A DNA stretch of 64,000 bases from Candidatus Poribacteria bacterium (GTDB taxonomy: Bacteria; Poribacteria; WGA-4E; WGA-3G). The notes beneath the pieces are model-generated. The model was given only the letters and a program-made list of their open reading frames with translations. It had not been told where the DNA came from and did no database searches. Location of the stretch: NCBI GenBank assembly GCA_026706025.1, contig JAPOZO010000052.1, positions 112,337 through 176,336 of the forward strand. Reading direction: 5' to 3'. Within the stretch, counting starts at the first letter, position 1. Every line of letters starts with the position of its first letter. The position numbers were made by a program, and so were the translations under genes. Positions 8,546-17,800 of this stretch are shown here, piece by piece.

Positions 8546-11500
8546 TTAGCGGATGACAGAAAGTTTGCCAACGCGCCGATCCATTTCAGACGAAAGGACA
8601 TAAATATAAATGCCGCTGCTGATGCCAGAGAGATCCCAAACTTTTTTCTCGCGCTCGCGTTCCGTCTTAGCGAACGATGCAATACAGTTACCACTGACAT
8701 CATAGATATAGATGTGCGTCCCCGCTGGTAGATTATCAAACGTAACCTGATCATATACTGCTGGGTTCGGGTAAACGATTGTTTCTGCTAATTTCGGTGC
8801 TGGTAGTGTTATCGTCAGCGTTCTCGCGTCATCTGCGAGGTTAGCACCGTCCATATCCGAAAGTTGTAATGCCTCAATCTGATAGCGGTTGCCTGTCTGG
8901 AAGACTTCAGATGGAAATGTAAGGAGTACCCGCTGCTGCGTCTTATCAAGAATCGCTGAACGCGGTGTATGAATCTCTGGTTCTCTGTCCACACTTCCGT
9001 ACTTGTGCAAACGGTAGCGTCCAGCGTGTGTCGCGGAAACTCCCATCGGTTTGTCAAATACCAATGAAAGTTGGTTCGGCGGTGAATAGATCGCATCACG
9101 CAACCGGGGTTGTCGGGTCGCTGCAACGAATATTGGCGTGGATTGTTGCTTTTCCGATTGTAAATTCGGGGTTGTGGATGTCGCGAAGCCGGTTAAGACA
9201 TTGTCCGTATTAAACAGCAGTGCGTTCTCGCCATCTCCATTGAGATCCACCACAATCGGATTGAAAGTGTTAGTCGCCGGATGGTGCCAGATTGGCCGAT
9301 AATCTACACCATCATATTGCACAAGGTAGAAATTCGGCGCAACAGCGATACACAATTCATTGCGTCCATCGTTGTTCGCGTCAGCGATGGTCATTCCATT
9401 CCCGCCATCGCGTACATCACGAATGCGTTGCGTCCATGTGGGTCGATAGGTATCGTTTCCATCGGAGCTGAAAACAGTTAAAAGCCAGTGATGGTAGCGA
9501 ATGTCGAGTGCTATGGGACCGACTTTGGTACCTGCTTTCCCACAGACAGCAAATTCTGGTTTACCATCACCGTCTATGTCTCCAGCGGCAAAGAGCTCTG
9601 GACTGCCTTCCGGCAGCGTAGTTGTCCATGTATGTCTATACTGGTTGTTTCCAATTGCCTCGTATGTAAATATATCCCCATCGTTATCCCCAATTAAAAT
9701 ATCCATCTGTCCATCGCCATCAAAATCATCGATAGCGAAATTCGCGCTAATTCTGTTCTCGCCGAACGTCGGGTTTTCGAGTGTAGCGGTATCGTGATAG
9801 TTATTATCTCCATCTGCCTCGTATATTAAGATAGAATTGGTGGTGTCATCGCGGGTGAAAATTTCCGGTGTGCCATCTGTATCCGTATCCACAGTTGTTA
9901 TACCCCATTTCCCCGGTGCTTCCCAGATGCGTTCCGTTGGAAATTCGCCTTGTGCGGGTTGTTCGAGCAAGAACGTCACATCTGGTGCGCTGCACAATAT
10001 TTCTATGAGACCATCGGTATCCGTGTCCGCGATTGTCCTTGGTAAGAACCGTTCGGTAAATGAGAAAATTTGCCTAAAGCCGCCGTTGTCCGCAATCTCA
10101 AAAATTTGTGCCAAGTTTGTACCTATTTCCGCAGTGATAAGTTCTAATCTTCCGTTTTTGTTTATATCTACCGGTGTACCGACAGCGTGCAGTGCGAGTT
10201 CGGCTGATGTGCCTTGCGAGAGATGCAGTGGATAAATCGGCGCGTCCTGTGTCTCAATCTCATACAAGCTGCCGTTGTTGTCATCAATTCGCAGTCCCTC
10301 GGCGCGATTTTCCACTAACAAGCGATACATGTAAGCATCGGGGGATATACCTAAATCTGACAAGTTCACGATATGGAGACGATTCTCTGAATCTGATCGG
10401 ACAGATCTGACGATATTCCCGTTTGCCTGAAAAATCTCTATTTTGCTGACAGATACTTCGTCTGTCTCCCACAGAACTACTGACTCGACGCTATTCCCCG
10501 AAAACCATGCCTGCGATTCATGCTTGGAAATGAGCGGTGCCGTCCGGTCGACTTCAACTACAGTTCTGTCTCTTTTAATTTCACCGCTTTTCGATTTGAC
10601 ACTGAGCCGCACCGTATATCTGCCTTCCGCTAAGGCAGAAGTGTCCCACTTGTACAGGCAGACATTAAATTTCGGTTTCGTTTTCACAGCTGCTAAGGGA
10701 AGCCATAAATCCGGCACTTCGCCGATGCCATATTCTAACCAGTATTCAGTGAATCCGGCTCCTCCAGCACTCCCAAAAATCTCGATTTTTTCAATATTAC
10801 CGGATTCGGCATCTTGTGAGAACATTCGGGAGGTGTCAATCTGCACAATAAGTTCTGTTGGAGCGATGAGTGCAGTGTAGGCATCAAGCGAACCGGCACC
10901 AACAAGACCACTAATAAAAAGTGGGGCTGCTGTCCGAATCAAGGTTTCCTGAACTTCTGCGTTGGTATAATCTGGATTCACGGACACGACCAATGCCGCA
11001 ACACCAGAGACATGCGCAGCCGCGATGGATGTGCCAGATGAATTTTGATACCCACCGTTCAGATCTGTGCTGAGGATTTCCTCACCGGGCGCGGCAATAT
11101 CAATTGTCGCACCGAAGTTGGAATCGCTGTCTAACTGCCGCTCCTTGGTAAGCCAAGCAACCGAGATGACGGTTTTAAGTCCGGCAGGGTACCATGATCC
11201 GACGGCTCCAGCGTTTCCTGCCGCCGCAACCATCACACATCCACGAGCGTAAGCGTATGCTACAGCGTCTGCTACAATGAAAGCATTTACAGTATCTCCC
11301 CAGCTCATGTTAACCACCTGCGCACCGTTATCAGCAGCATAAACGATAGCCGCGGCGACATCGTCATTCTGGAGATACCCGCCGCCTCCATATTTGAAGT
11401 CCGCTCTCAACGGCATGAGACGACACCGCCAGGCAATGCCAGCAATGCCAATCCGGTTGTTCGCTTCCGCAGCGATAATGCCAGAAACACGTGTGCCGTG

Positions 11501-12175
11501 TCCTATTTCGTCTTCTGGTTCGTTATCTCGCACTCTCCAATCGCCGTTGCCCGGTAACGTCGGCGCATCGCTGAAATCCCAACCGTTAATGTCGTCAACA
11601 TAGCCGTTGCCATCATCATCAATGTCGTTCCCCGGAATTTCACCAACGTTTCGCCAAAGTTGCGAACGAAATTCTGGGTGTTGCATATCTACACCGCCAT
11701 CTACAACAGCCACCGTTACTTCTGGGTTTCCCTGTTCAATATGCCACGCCTGTGGCATATTCATTACAGCTAAATTCCACTGTTCACGATAGTTAGGATC
11801 GTTCGGTACGGTTTCAGCGCAGGGTCGATTGAGACGGTTCATTTCAACCGCTTCAATTGCTGGGTGTCTGGCATACCGTCGCTGCAACGGTTCCAATGCC
11901 CATGCTGCTGGAAACCGAATAAGATAACTGAGACGCAGGCGTGGATGTTGTCCGGCGGGTGTAGTTGGTGAGAAAATAGGCGAAACGGATATCGCACCGA
12001 GTTTTTTACTCAATGCGTCAAGTTGCTTACGAGAAGCGTCTGGATGTAAGCGTACAATTAGTTCACCCGGCGTGTGCGCGATTTGAGAAAAGTTGTCTGA
12101 GTTGCTCTGCGCAAAGACGAACTGGGCATTTATAAACAACACGAGAATGTAGATATAGATAGATTTTTCCGTCAT
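8546..12175 (-). CDS. Secreted subtilisin-like serine protease (S8) with FG-GAP/VCBS repeats and T9SS-like C-terminal tail
   Basis: I chose ATG 12175 because a signal peptide follows directly (YIYILVLFINAQFVFAQS); the frame stays open 25 codons further upstream. Product: 1209 residues. The S8 catalytic Asp, His and Ser lie in VAVVDGGVDMQHPEF, DEIGHGTRVSGIIAA and SSGTSIAAAHVSG, and the oxyanion Asn in AAAGNAG. A propeptide-like segment precedes the domain (GELIVRLHPDASRKQLDALS). After the protease come Ig-like segments, then repeated Ca-binding loops of FG-GAP/VCBS type (DIDGDGKPEF, DANNDGRNEL, DLNGDGENAL). The last 80 residues (VYPNPAVYDQVTFDNLPAGT ... SGISSGIYIYVL ... GKLSVIR) resemble type A sorting tails of the Bacteroidetes type IX secretion system. 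It is likely cell-surface or secreted. Confidence 0.87.
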   Translation of the reverse strand: MTEKSIYIYILVLFINAQFVFAQSNSDNFSQIAHTPGELIVRLHPDASRKQLDALSKKLGAISVSPIFSPTTPAGQHPRLRLSYLIRFPAAWALEPLQRRYARHPAIEAVEMNRLNRPCAETVPNDPNYREQWNLAVMNMPQAWHIEQGNPEVTVAVVDGGVDMQHPEFRSQLWRNVGEIPGNDIDDDGNGYVDDINGWDFSDAPTLPGNGDWRVRDNEPEDEIGHGTRVSGIIAAEANNRIGIAGIAWRCRLMPLRADFKYGGGGYLQNDDVAAAIVYAADNGAQVVNMSWGDTVNAFIVADAVAYAYARGCVMVAAAGNAGAVGSWYPAGLKTVISVAWLTKERQLDSDSNFGATIDIAAPGEEILSTDLNGGYQNSSGTSIAAAHVSGVAALVVSVNPDYTNAEVQETLIRTAAPLFISGLVGAGSLDAYTALIAPTELIVQIDTSRMFSQDAESGNIEKIEIFGSAGGAGFTEYWLEYGIGEVPDLWLPLAAVKTKPKFNVCLYKWDTSALAEGRYTVRLSVKSKSGEIKRDRTVVEVDRTAPLISKHESQAWFSGNSVESVVLWETDEVSVSKIEIFQANGNIVRSVRSDSENRLHIVNLSDLGISPDAYMYRLLVENRAEGLRIDDNNGSLYEIETQDAPIYPLHLSQGTSAELALHAVGTPVDINKNGRLELITAEIGTNLAQIFEIADNGGFRQIFSFTERFLPRTIADTDTDGLIEILCSAPDVTFLLEQPAQGEFPTERIWEAPGKWGITTVDTDTDGTPEIFTRDDTTNSILIYEADGDNNYHDTATLENPTFGENRISANFAIDDFDGDGQMDILIGDNDGDIFTYEAIGNNQYRHTWTTTLPEGSPELFAAGDIDGDGKPEFAVCGKAGTKVGPIALDIRYHHWLLTVFSSDGNDTYRPTWTQRIRDVRDGGNGMTIADANNDGRNELCIAVAPNFYLVQYDGVDYRPIWHHPATNTFNPIVVDLNGDGENALLFNTDNVLTGFATSTTPNLQSEKQQSTPIFVAATRQPRLRDAIYSPPNQLSLVFDKPMGVSATHAGRYRLHKYGSVDREPEIHTPRSAILDKTQQRVLLTFPSEVFQTGNRYQIEALQLSDMDGANLADDARTLTITLPAPKLAETIVYPNPAVYDQVTFDNLPAGTHIYIYDVSGNCIASFAKTEREREKKVWDLSGISSGIYIYVLSSEMDRRVGKLSVIR

Positions 12176-12357
12176 AATTTTTTGTTTGTTTACTAATTCG
12201 GAGACCTCCGTTTTGTCGCTACTACACTGTGTATGCCTACCACTTTGCATTTAAGATTGCAATTCTGCATCCAATCTGATATATTAATGGTATGGAATTC
12301 AGAGGGAAAAAACAATTTTTTTCTATGTTCTCATAAATAAAGATAAGGAATACACTC

Positions 12358-13995
12358 ATGAAAGCGTCAGAACTCACCGTAAAATGTTTGGAAAACGAAA
12401 ACGTTGATTATATGTTCGGGATACCGGGCGAAGAAAACCTGGATCTCATGGATGCCTTATTGGAATCCGATATTCAATTTATTCAGACGCGCGATGAACG
12501 GGGTGCCGCCTTCATGGCGGATGTCTACGGTCGCCTCACCGGACGCGCGGGGGTGTGTCTCGCGACCCTTGGTCCTGGTGCCATGAACCTTGTCACCGGA
12601 GTCGCTGATGCCAATATGGATAGGGCACCGCTCATCGCAATCACCGGGCAAGCCAGTTTAGACAGGATGCACAAAGAATCGCATCAATATATGGATGTTG
12701 TCTCTGTCTTCAAACCGATGACGAAATGGAATACGCTTGTCCATCTGCCGGAAATCATCCCGGAATCCATAAGCAAAGCCTTCAAAATAGCGACAGGCGA
12801 AAAACCCGGGGCGACCCACATCGATTTTCCAGAAGATGTTGCGAGTATGCAAATCGATGCCGAACCTATCTCACACGATTTCCAAAGCGAGGCGGAACCT
12901 GTCGTCTCCTGTTTGCAACGCGCCGCACAACTCATTAACGATGCGAAACAACCCATTATTCTTGCAGGCAACGGAGTCATCCGTCAAAACGCCTCTCGAA
13001 TGCTAACGCAATTCGCAGAGATGACGAATATCCCTGTCGCGCATACCTTTATGGGTAAAGGCAGCATCCCGTGGACCCATCGACTCTCGCTCCTAAGCGT
13101 TGGGTTACAAGCGAACGATTTCGTCTCCTGCGGGTTTGACCGATCAGACCTCGTTATCGCTGTTGGTTACGATATCGTTGAATACCATCCACGCCTCTGG
13201 AACCCGAACCGAGATAAAAAACTCATCCATATTGATACACAACCCAGCGAAACCGATGCCTCGTACATTACTGATGTTGAGATGGTCGGCAATATTCGAC
13301 AGAGCATCAGGCACCTCATGGCAGAAGAAATCTACCCAAAAGATGCAGAATATGCCTCAAACACGTTGCGGAAAATCATACTCGACCAACTTAGCGAACA
13401 TCGAGACGACGCGGAGTTTCCGATGAAACCCCAAAAAATTTTGAGCGATGTCCGTTCCGTACTCGCTGCGGATGACATCGTCATTTCTGATGTAGGCGCA
13501 CACAAAATGTGGATTGCGCGCATGTATCCGTGCTATCAACCCAATACATGCATCATCTCCAATGGGTTCGCTGCCATGGGCATCGCGCTCCCGGGGGCTT
13601 TCGTCGCTAAACTGATCTATCCAGAGCGTAAATGTTTAGCAATCTGTGGCGATGGCGGGTTCATGATGAACTCACAGGAACTCGAAACCGCTGTCCGAAC
13701 CGGTGTGCCTTTTGTGACCCTCATCTTCAATGATGAGGCTTACGGGCTTATTGAGTGGAAGCAGATGAACGGCTTTGGTAGACCCGCACATATCGATTTT
13801 ACGAACCCTGATTTCGTCAAATACGCTGAAGCCTTTGGTGCCAAAGGTTATAGAGTTGAAGCGAGTGACGAACTGGTCCCTATACTCAATGATGCGTTTA
13901 ACCAAAAAGTCCCCTCGGTCATTGATTGCCCTGTCAACTATGCAGAAAATCTACGCTTGACAAATGAACTTGGGCAGCTAACATGTCCCATCTAA
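12358..13995 (+). CDS. Acetolactate synthase large subunit-like thiamine-diphosphate enzyme
   Basis: Three-domain ThDP-dependent enzyme of 545 residues. The N-terminal domain has FGIPGEENLDLMDAL, the catalytic-Glu region TRDERGAAFMADVYGRLTGR and ATLGPGAMNLVTGVADANMD. The C-terminal ThDP motif is GDGGFMMNSQELET followed by IFNDEAYGLIEWKQ. The HKESHQYMDVVSVF segment is closer to the catabolic/AlsS-like acetolactate synthases than to biosynthetic IlvB, and no small regulatory subunit gene lies nearby. It would condense two pyruvates to 2-acetolactate, but other carboligase or decarboxylase activity in this superfamily cannot be excluded. AAGGAAT precedes the ATG. The mtnA gene follows on the same strand after 77 bases. 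Confidence 0.85.
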   Translation: MKASELTVKCLENENVDYMFGIPGEENLDLMDALLESDIQFIQTRDERGAAFMADVYGRLTGRAGVCLATLGPGAMNLVTGVADANMDRAPLIAITGQASLDRMHKESHQYMDVVSVFKPMTKWNTLVHLPEIIPESISKAFKIATGEKPGATHIDFPEDVASMQIDAEPISHDFQSEAEPVVSCLQRAAQLINDAKQPIILAGNGVIRQNASRMLTQFAEMTNIPVAHTFMGKGSIPWTHRLSLLSVGLQANDFVSCGFDRSDLVIAVGYDIVEYHPRLWNPNRDKKLIHIDTQPSETDASYITDVEMVGNIRQSIRHLMAEEIYPKDAEYASNTLRKIILDQLSEHRDDAEFPMKPQKILSDVRSVLAADDIVISDVGAHKMWIARMYPCYQPNTCIISNGFAAMGIALPGAFVAKLIYPERKCLAICGDGGFMMNSQELETAVRTGVPFVTLIFNDEAYGLIEWKQMNGFGRPAHIDFTNPDFVKYAEAFGAKGYRVEASDELVPILNDAFNQKVPSVIDCPVNYAENLRLTNELGQLTCPI

Positions 13996-14072
13996 TAGAT
14001 GCATCATGGTCTTAAGTCTATTTGATTTCGGATATACTTCGTTTTTTCTAAAGGAGGATCCCGTACCCCAAA

Positions 14073-15113
14073 ATGGCAGTTTCAACAATTGAGTGGGCAG
14101 ACGGCAGAATTCGGATGATCGACCAGACGCTGTTGCCCAACGAATTTAAGCAAATTTATTGCGACGACCTCCCCTCAACTTGGGAGGCAATTAAATCCCT
14201 GCGTGTCCGAGGCGCGCCTGCTATCGGCATCGCTGGTGCCTTGGGTGCTGTACTCGGCATTTGGAATTCCACTGCGGAAACCTACGACACATTCGCTGCT
14301 GAACTCAAGTCCGCTACCGATTATCTCGCGACATCTCGACCGACAGCCGTTAATCTCTTTTGGGCACTTGATCGGATCTCCTGCACTGCGGAAGAGAATA
14401 GCCATCTTCCAATTCCTGAACTCAAAGAAGTGCTGCTCGCTGAGGCTTTGGAGATTATCGATGAGGATAAAGCGATGTGTCGGGCTATTGGTCAACACGG
14501 TATGGCATTGCTGAACGAAAAAGATACCATTCTGACGCATTGCAACGCTGGCGGATTAGCCACATCCGACTACGGCACGGCGTTGGCTGTCATGTTTAGC
14601 GCACACGAAGCCGGTAAGCAGATCCAAGTTTACGCCGATGAGACGCGCCCGTTATTACAAGGCGCACGCCTCACGACTTGGGAACTCATGCAGGCAGGCA
14701 TTGATGTAACCCTTATCTGTGACAACATGGCAGCACAAGTCATGAAAGAGGGTAAAATCCAATGCGTTATTGTCGGAGCCGACCGAATTGCAGCAAACGG
14801 TGACACCGCTAACAAGATCGGCACTTATAATGTTGCTATCCTCGCAGAGGCACACGGCATCCCTTTTTATGTCGCCGCCCCGACTTCAACATTAGACTTC
14901 GCTCTTGAAACAGGCGCAGAGATTCCGATTGAGCAGCGGGCAGCAGCGGAAGTAACAGAAGGCTTCGGCAAACTGACTGCGCCTGAAGGTGTGAAGGTTT
15001 ATAGTCCCGCATTTGACGTTACGCCCGCGGCGTTAGTCACAGCGATTATCACGGAAAAAGGGGTCGCACGCGCCCCTTATACAGAAAATCTGAAGGCTTT
15101 ACGGGACTCGTAA
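14073..15113 (+). CDS. mtnA: S-methyl-5-thioribose-1-phosphate isomerase
   Basis: Methionine salvage enzyme that converts methylthioribose-1-phosphate to methylthioribulose-1-phosphate, 346 residues, full length. Signatures: RVRGAPAIGIAGALG near residue 45, catalytic Cys157 in THCNAGGLATSDYGTAL, catalytic Asp237 in VGADRIAANGDTANKIGTY, and the ADETRPLLQGARLTTWEL segment. The related eIF2B-alpha-like proteins lack this combination. An AAAGGAGG sequence at about 14050 is 15 bases from the ATG, longer spacing than usual. The stop codon is one base from the stop of the convergent amidohydrolase gene. No other methionine-salvage gene is in the window. Confidence 0.93.
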   Translation: MAVSTIEWADGRIRMIDQTLLPNEFKQIYCDDLPSTWEAIKSLRVRGAPAIGIAGALGAVLGIWNSTAETYDTFAAELKSATDYLATSRPTAVNLFWALDRISCTAEENSHLPIPELKEVLLAEALEIIDEDKAMCRAIGQHGMALLNEKDTILTHCNAGGLATSDYGTALAVMFSAHEAGKQIQVYADETRPLLQGARLTTWELMQAGIDVTLICDNMAAQVMKEGKIQCVIVGADRIAANGDTANKIGTYNVAILAEAHGIPFYVAAPTSTLDFALETGAEIPIEQRAAAEVTEGFGKLTAPEGVKVYSPAFDVTPAALVTAIITEKGVARAPYTENLKALRDS

Positions 15114-15114
15114 C

Positions 15115-16404
15115 CTACGCAGCTTTGGCAATATTCGAGCGGGTGCCGCTTATGTCAAAGCAGTCGTACTGGTTCGTATTCATAATCCGTGTCGCGAACG
15201 CCATCGCCTGTTTTTCCGTGAGGTACCCGTCTGCAATTTCGGATTCAAGGGCGCGTCGGATTTCGTTTCTTGCTTGAATCGCATAAGCCATCGCGCTCGT
15301 TGGCCACCCCGTATCGCCGCCGAAAGCGAACAATTTATTTGACGGGACGGCGTGGATGCACCGACGGAGAAAATCACGGGAACTGTACGGATCAATGCTC
15401 CACGCCCAACAGAAGTCTACCCAAATATTGCGGTAATGCTTGGCGAGTGCAACCAGTTCATCGTTATAAGGGTAGGCGATGTGCATCAGGACAAACTTCG
15501 CATCAAGATAGCGAGCGAAGAGCGCGCACATATTACCGGCAGGGATGCGACGCACCGGCATCCGATCGTTCCCTGCATAATAGCCGGTGTGAATTTTGAA
15601 AGGGAGGTTGTGTTCAATCGTGAGTTCAACGCCACGTGCCCAGCACCAATCACCGAGACAGAGGCGCGTTGCCTCATCAATGTCTCCGGCGGGTTTTGTG
15701 AGAACGGCATTCAGCGCAGCAGAAGCCTCTGCCTCGCTTCTTTCGATCCAGTCGAGTGTACGGTTATAGGCGTGTTGCGATTTTACGGCGATCGCACACG
15801 GGGCATGTTTCGCGAAAAGTGCATCCATGCTGTGTTTAAGAGAAGCGAGGTCCTTGACTTCAACACCCGTTTCGGCGTGGATCGCACTCGGATCCACTTG
15901 TCCGCCACAGAACGTTGCCCACGAGAGATCGTAGAGAAAAAAATCGGGACCAGAAGTGTCTGGCGTGCACTGCCAACTAAAATCGTCTGTTTGAATGTGG
16001 TCAAGATTCGCGAGATCGTGTAAAATGTGATAACGTTTGCCTGGCGTGCGAAGCGTCTTTAGGTTATCGGCACTCGCGAGACCATCACCTGTGAGTTCGT
16101 CGAGTCCATAGATATGTTTCGCAATGAGGCTAACCGCCTCGCCATACCCAGTAAATTGTGTCGCTTCCCATGCGTCCCGGATACCTTCAAATCGAGATGC
16201 GATGTCTTGAGAAGCGTCCATCAGGTTACCCATCGCTTTTGAAGAGGCACCGGCGGTTACCAAATCGGCAGGCACATAGTTCCCGAACAGGTCTTGGAGG
16301 ATATCGGGACCATTTTCAACCCATTCAGTTTCGCGCTTCATGTGTTCGTGTGTATCCACAAGACGGATAGATTGGATGTGATGTGTTAAATCGGTGGTTG
16401 TCAT
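15115..16404 (-). CDS. Amidohydrolase family protein
   Basis: TIM-barrel metal-dependent hydrolase of 429 residues. The N-terminal metal motif is VDTHEHMKRETEW; later barrel-strand residues appear as FKIHTGYYAGNDRMP, FVLMHIAYPYNDELVAL and FAFGGDTGWPTSAMAYA (Asp of the last strand). This pattern fits the amidohydrolase-2/uronate-isomerase-like group, which acts on carboxylic or sugar-acid substrates; the substrate is not evident. The gene stands alone on the minus strand, tail-to-tail with mtnA and head-to-head with the cold-shock gene. Confidence 0.85.
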   Translation of the reverse strand: MTTTDLTHHIQSIRLVDTHEHMKRETEWVENGPDILQDLFGNYVPADLVTAGASSKAMGNLMDASQDIASRFEGIRDAWEATQFTGYGEAVSLIAKHIYGLDELTGDGLASADNLKTLRTPGKRYHILHDLANLDHIQTDDFSWQCTPDTSGPDFFLYDLSWATFCGGQVDPSAIHAETGVEVKDLASLKHSMDALFAKHAPCAIAVKSQHAYNRTLDWIERSEAEASAALNAVLTKPAGDIDEATRLCLGDWCWARGVELTIEHNLPFKIHTGYYAGNDRMPVRRIPAGNMCALFARYLDAKFVLMHIAYPYNDELVALAKHYRNIWVDFCWAWSIDPYSSRDFLRRCIHAVPSNKLFAFGGDTGWPTSAMAYAIQARNEIRRALESEIADGYLTEKQAMAFATRIMNTNQYDCFDISGTRSNIAKAA

Positions 16405-16451
16405 ACATAGTCTCCTATAAAAGTTGAAACTAAGTCTTTAGCGTCTCGTAC

Positions 16452-16480
16452 TTGACAAATGTGTTAAGTTATGATTTAAT
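16452..16480 (+). promoter_or_regulatory. Sigma-70-type promoter, 356 bases upstream of the cold-shock/Sm gene
   Basis: TTGACA (perfect -35) at 16452-16457, 17-bp spacer, TTTAAT (5/6 of -10) at 16475-16480. It reads toward the cold-shock gene and would give a leader of about 350 bases containing a MITE copy and a hairpin. The 431-base gap between the divergent genes holds no reading frame I would call. Confidence 0.5.
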
Positions 16481-16609
16481 AAATATGTAATGTCTTGGCA
16501 ATTTGCCTCTTTTAGCAGTGTTGTTGGGCGGAACCTTGAACAAGGAAGACAAAATTCGCTCTATTATAAGAGAGTCAGAGGTTTGTGTCAAGGAAAACCG
16601 TACATTCGA

Positions 16610-16717
16610 CAGAGTCATTTAGTTTTCAATTTTACGCCGCTTTTAAAATGGAAGGTTGCGATCTAACGATTGCTCGTATACCACTCGGCGTGCTTATAGT
16701 AAAGTCGAATGGCTCTG
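16610..16717. mobile_element. MITE copy 2 (108 bp, degenerate)
   Basis: The left end CAGAGTCATTTAGTTTT at 16610 and the reverse complement of the right end (AAAGTCGAATGGCTCTG ending 16717) match at 12 of 17 positions. The flanking 10 bases (GTACATTCGA / ACAAATTCGG) agree at only 6 positions, so this is an old copy. It sits in the putative leader of the cold-shock/Sm gene. Confidence 0.5.
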
Positions 16718-16769
16718 ACAAATTCGGGGAGGCTTAGATGTAGACTCCCTATAAAATAAATGAGAAATG

Positions 16770-16787
16770 CTCGCGCAGGCACGCGAG
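16770..16787 (+). promoter_or_regulatory. Leader hairpin upstream of the cold-shock/Sm gene
   Basis: CTCGCG at 16770-16775 and CGCGAG at 16782-16787 form a perfect 6-bp GC-rich stem with a 6-base loop, about 50 bases before the start codon. It has no U-tract and so is more likely an RNA structure in the leader than a terminator. Confidence 0.35.
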
Positions 16788-16835
16788 TGGTTATTGTTGC
16801 CTTCTTGATGAGGGACCAGACCACAGGAGCATACA

Positions 16836-17792
16836 ATGCCTACAGGACGGATAAAGTACTATAATTTCGATAAAGGCTTCGGATTTATTGCGCAAGATAG
16901 CAGTGACGCGGATGTTTTCTTGCACAGTTCTGCCATTAAGCAGCCCGAATATGAAGAACTCCGCGTCGGGCAGCGCGTAAAATATAGTGTCGTTGAAGGT
17001 GAGAAGGGACTCGTTGCCCAAAACGTTGAAGTCTTATTGACCCCGACAGAACGCCGCTGGCTGCGGCAAGGAAAAGCAATTATCCCGCGTGGTTACGCCG
17101 GATTTCCGGGGCAAAACCAGGGACAATTTATCACTGATGAGGCGGCCCCTGCCTCTAATCACGACATAGGCAAATCAGAACCGGTTCGAGACCGCCGAAA
17201 CCGTGATACCGCCGTGGCACCCTCAAAACCCACATCGAAACCACGCCATCAATCCGCCGCAACAAAAGATTTTAAGGATGCTGATGAACCCGCACAAGAC
17301 GGGCAAGAACAATCTTCAAAACAACTCAGCTTCGGTGACCTCTATATCCTCAAGCAGATTAACTTTGAAACGTCAATGTTTTTCGCGTTGTATAACGCTA
17401 TACAACTTCCAGCGACTGTCCTTGAGATGACCCTTTCGAGTTTGACACTCAATAGTAATGGCAAGGAACAGCAGATCGCTAAAACAGATGTTAAATATTG
17501 CTACAAAGACTTTGACGCAGAGAAAGTTCAAGCAGCTGTTCAGATTGCGGAAGATGTCAAAGCACAACAGTTGACGCAATTACCACCCGAGGCGCAGCTC
17601 TGTGAGGTCGATACGGAAGCCGTCCGACATTCCCGAAAAAATGGATCCCCAATTGCGATTACGCTTCGAGAAGGCGAGATCTTTCGTGGTACTGTAGACT
17701 GGGTGAGCCCTTATGAAATTAAACTCATTTTGGAGAATGGCGCGAAGGTCGTCATCTTCCGGCATGCGGTCTACAATCTTTCCGTAGATTAA
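16836..17792 (+). CDS. Cold-shock domain protein fused to Hfq/Sm-like domain(s)
   Basis: Probable RNA-binding protein, 318 residues. Residues 1-67 are a cold-shock domain with both RNP motifs (KGFGFI at 13-18, VFLHSS at 27-32). Residues 70-160 are a Pro/charged, probably disordered linker. Residues 270-316 look like the Sm fold of Hfq: SPIAITLREGEIFRGTVDW, YEIKLILENGAKVV, then FRHAVYNL in the place of Hfq's YKHAIST. Residues 167-222 may be a second, more diverged Sm fold (FFALYNAIQLPATVLEM, LTLNSNGKEQQI, TDVKYCYK). Free Hfq is only about 70-100 residues and free Csp about 70. The start follows AGGAG. The YkgJ-type gene follows 8 bases later. The cold-shock call is firm; the Sm call is by pattern only. 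Confidence 0.8.
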   Translation: MPTGRIKYYNFDKGFGFIAQDSSDADVFLHSSAIKQPEYEELRVGQRVKYSVVEGEKGLVAQNVEVLLTPTERRWLRQGKAIIPRGYAGFPGQNQGQFITDEAAPASNHDIGKSEPVRDRRNRDTAVAPSKPTSKPRHQSAATKDFKDADEPAQDGQEQSSKQLSFGDLYILKQINFETSMFFALYNAIQLPATVLEMTLSSLTLNSNGKEQQIAKTDVKYCYKDFDAEKVQAAVQIAEDVKAQQLTQLPPEAQLCEVDTEAVRHSRKNGSPIAITLREGEIFRGTVDWVSPYEIKLILENGAKVVIFRHAVYNLSVD

Positions 17793-17800
17793 GGGTTACT

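Noticed and set aside
15352-16023. Plus-strand frame of 223 codons opposite the amidohydrolase
   Set aside because: Antisense of a well-supported gene; no motif and no ribosome site.
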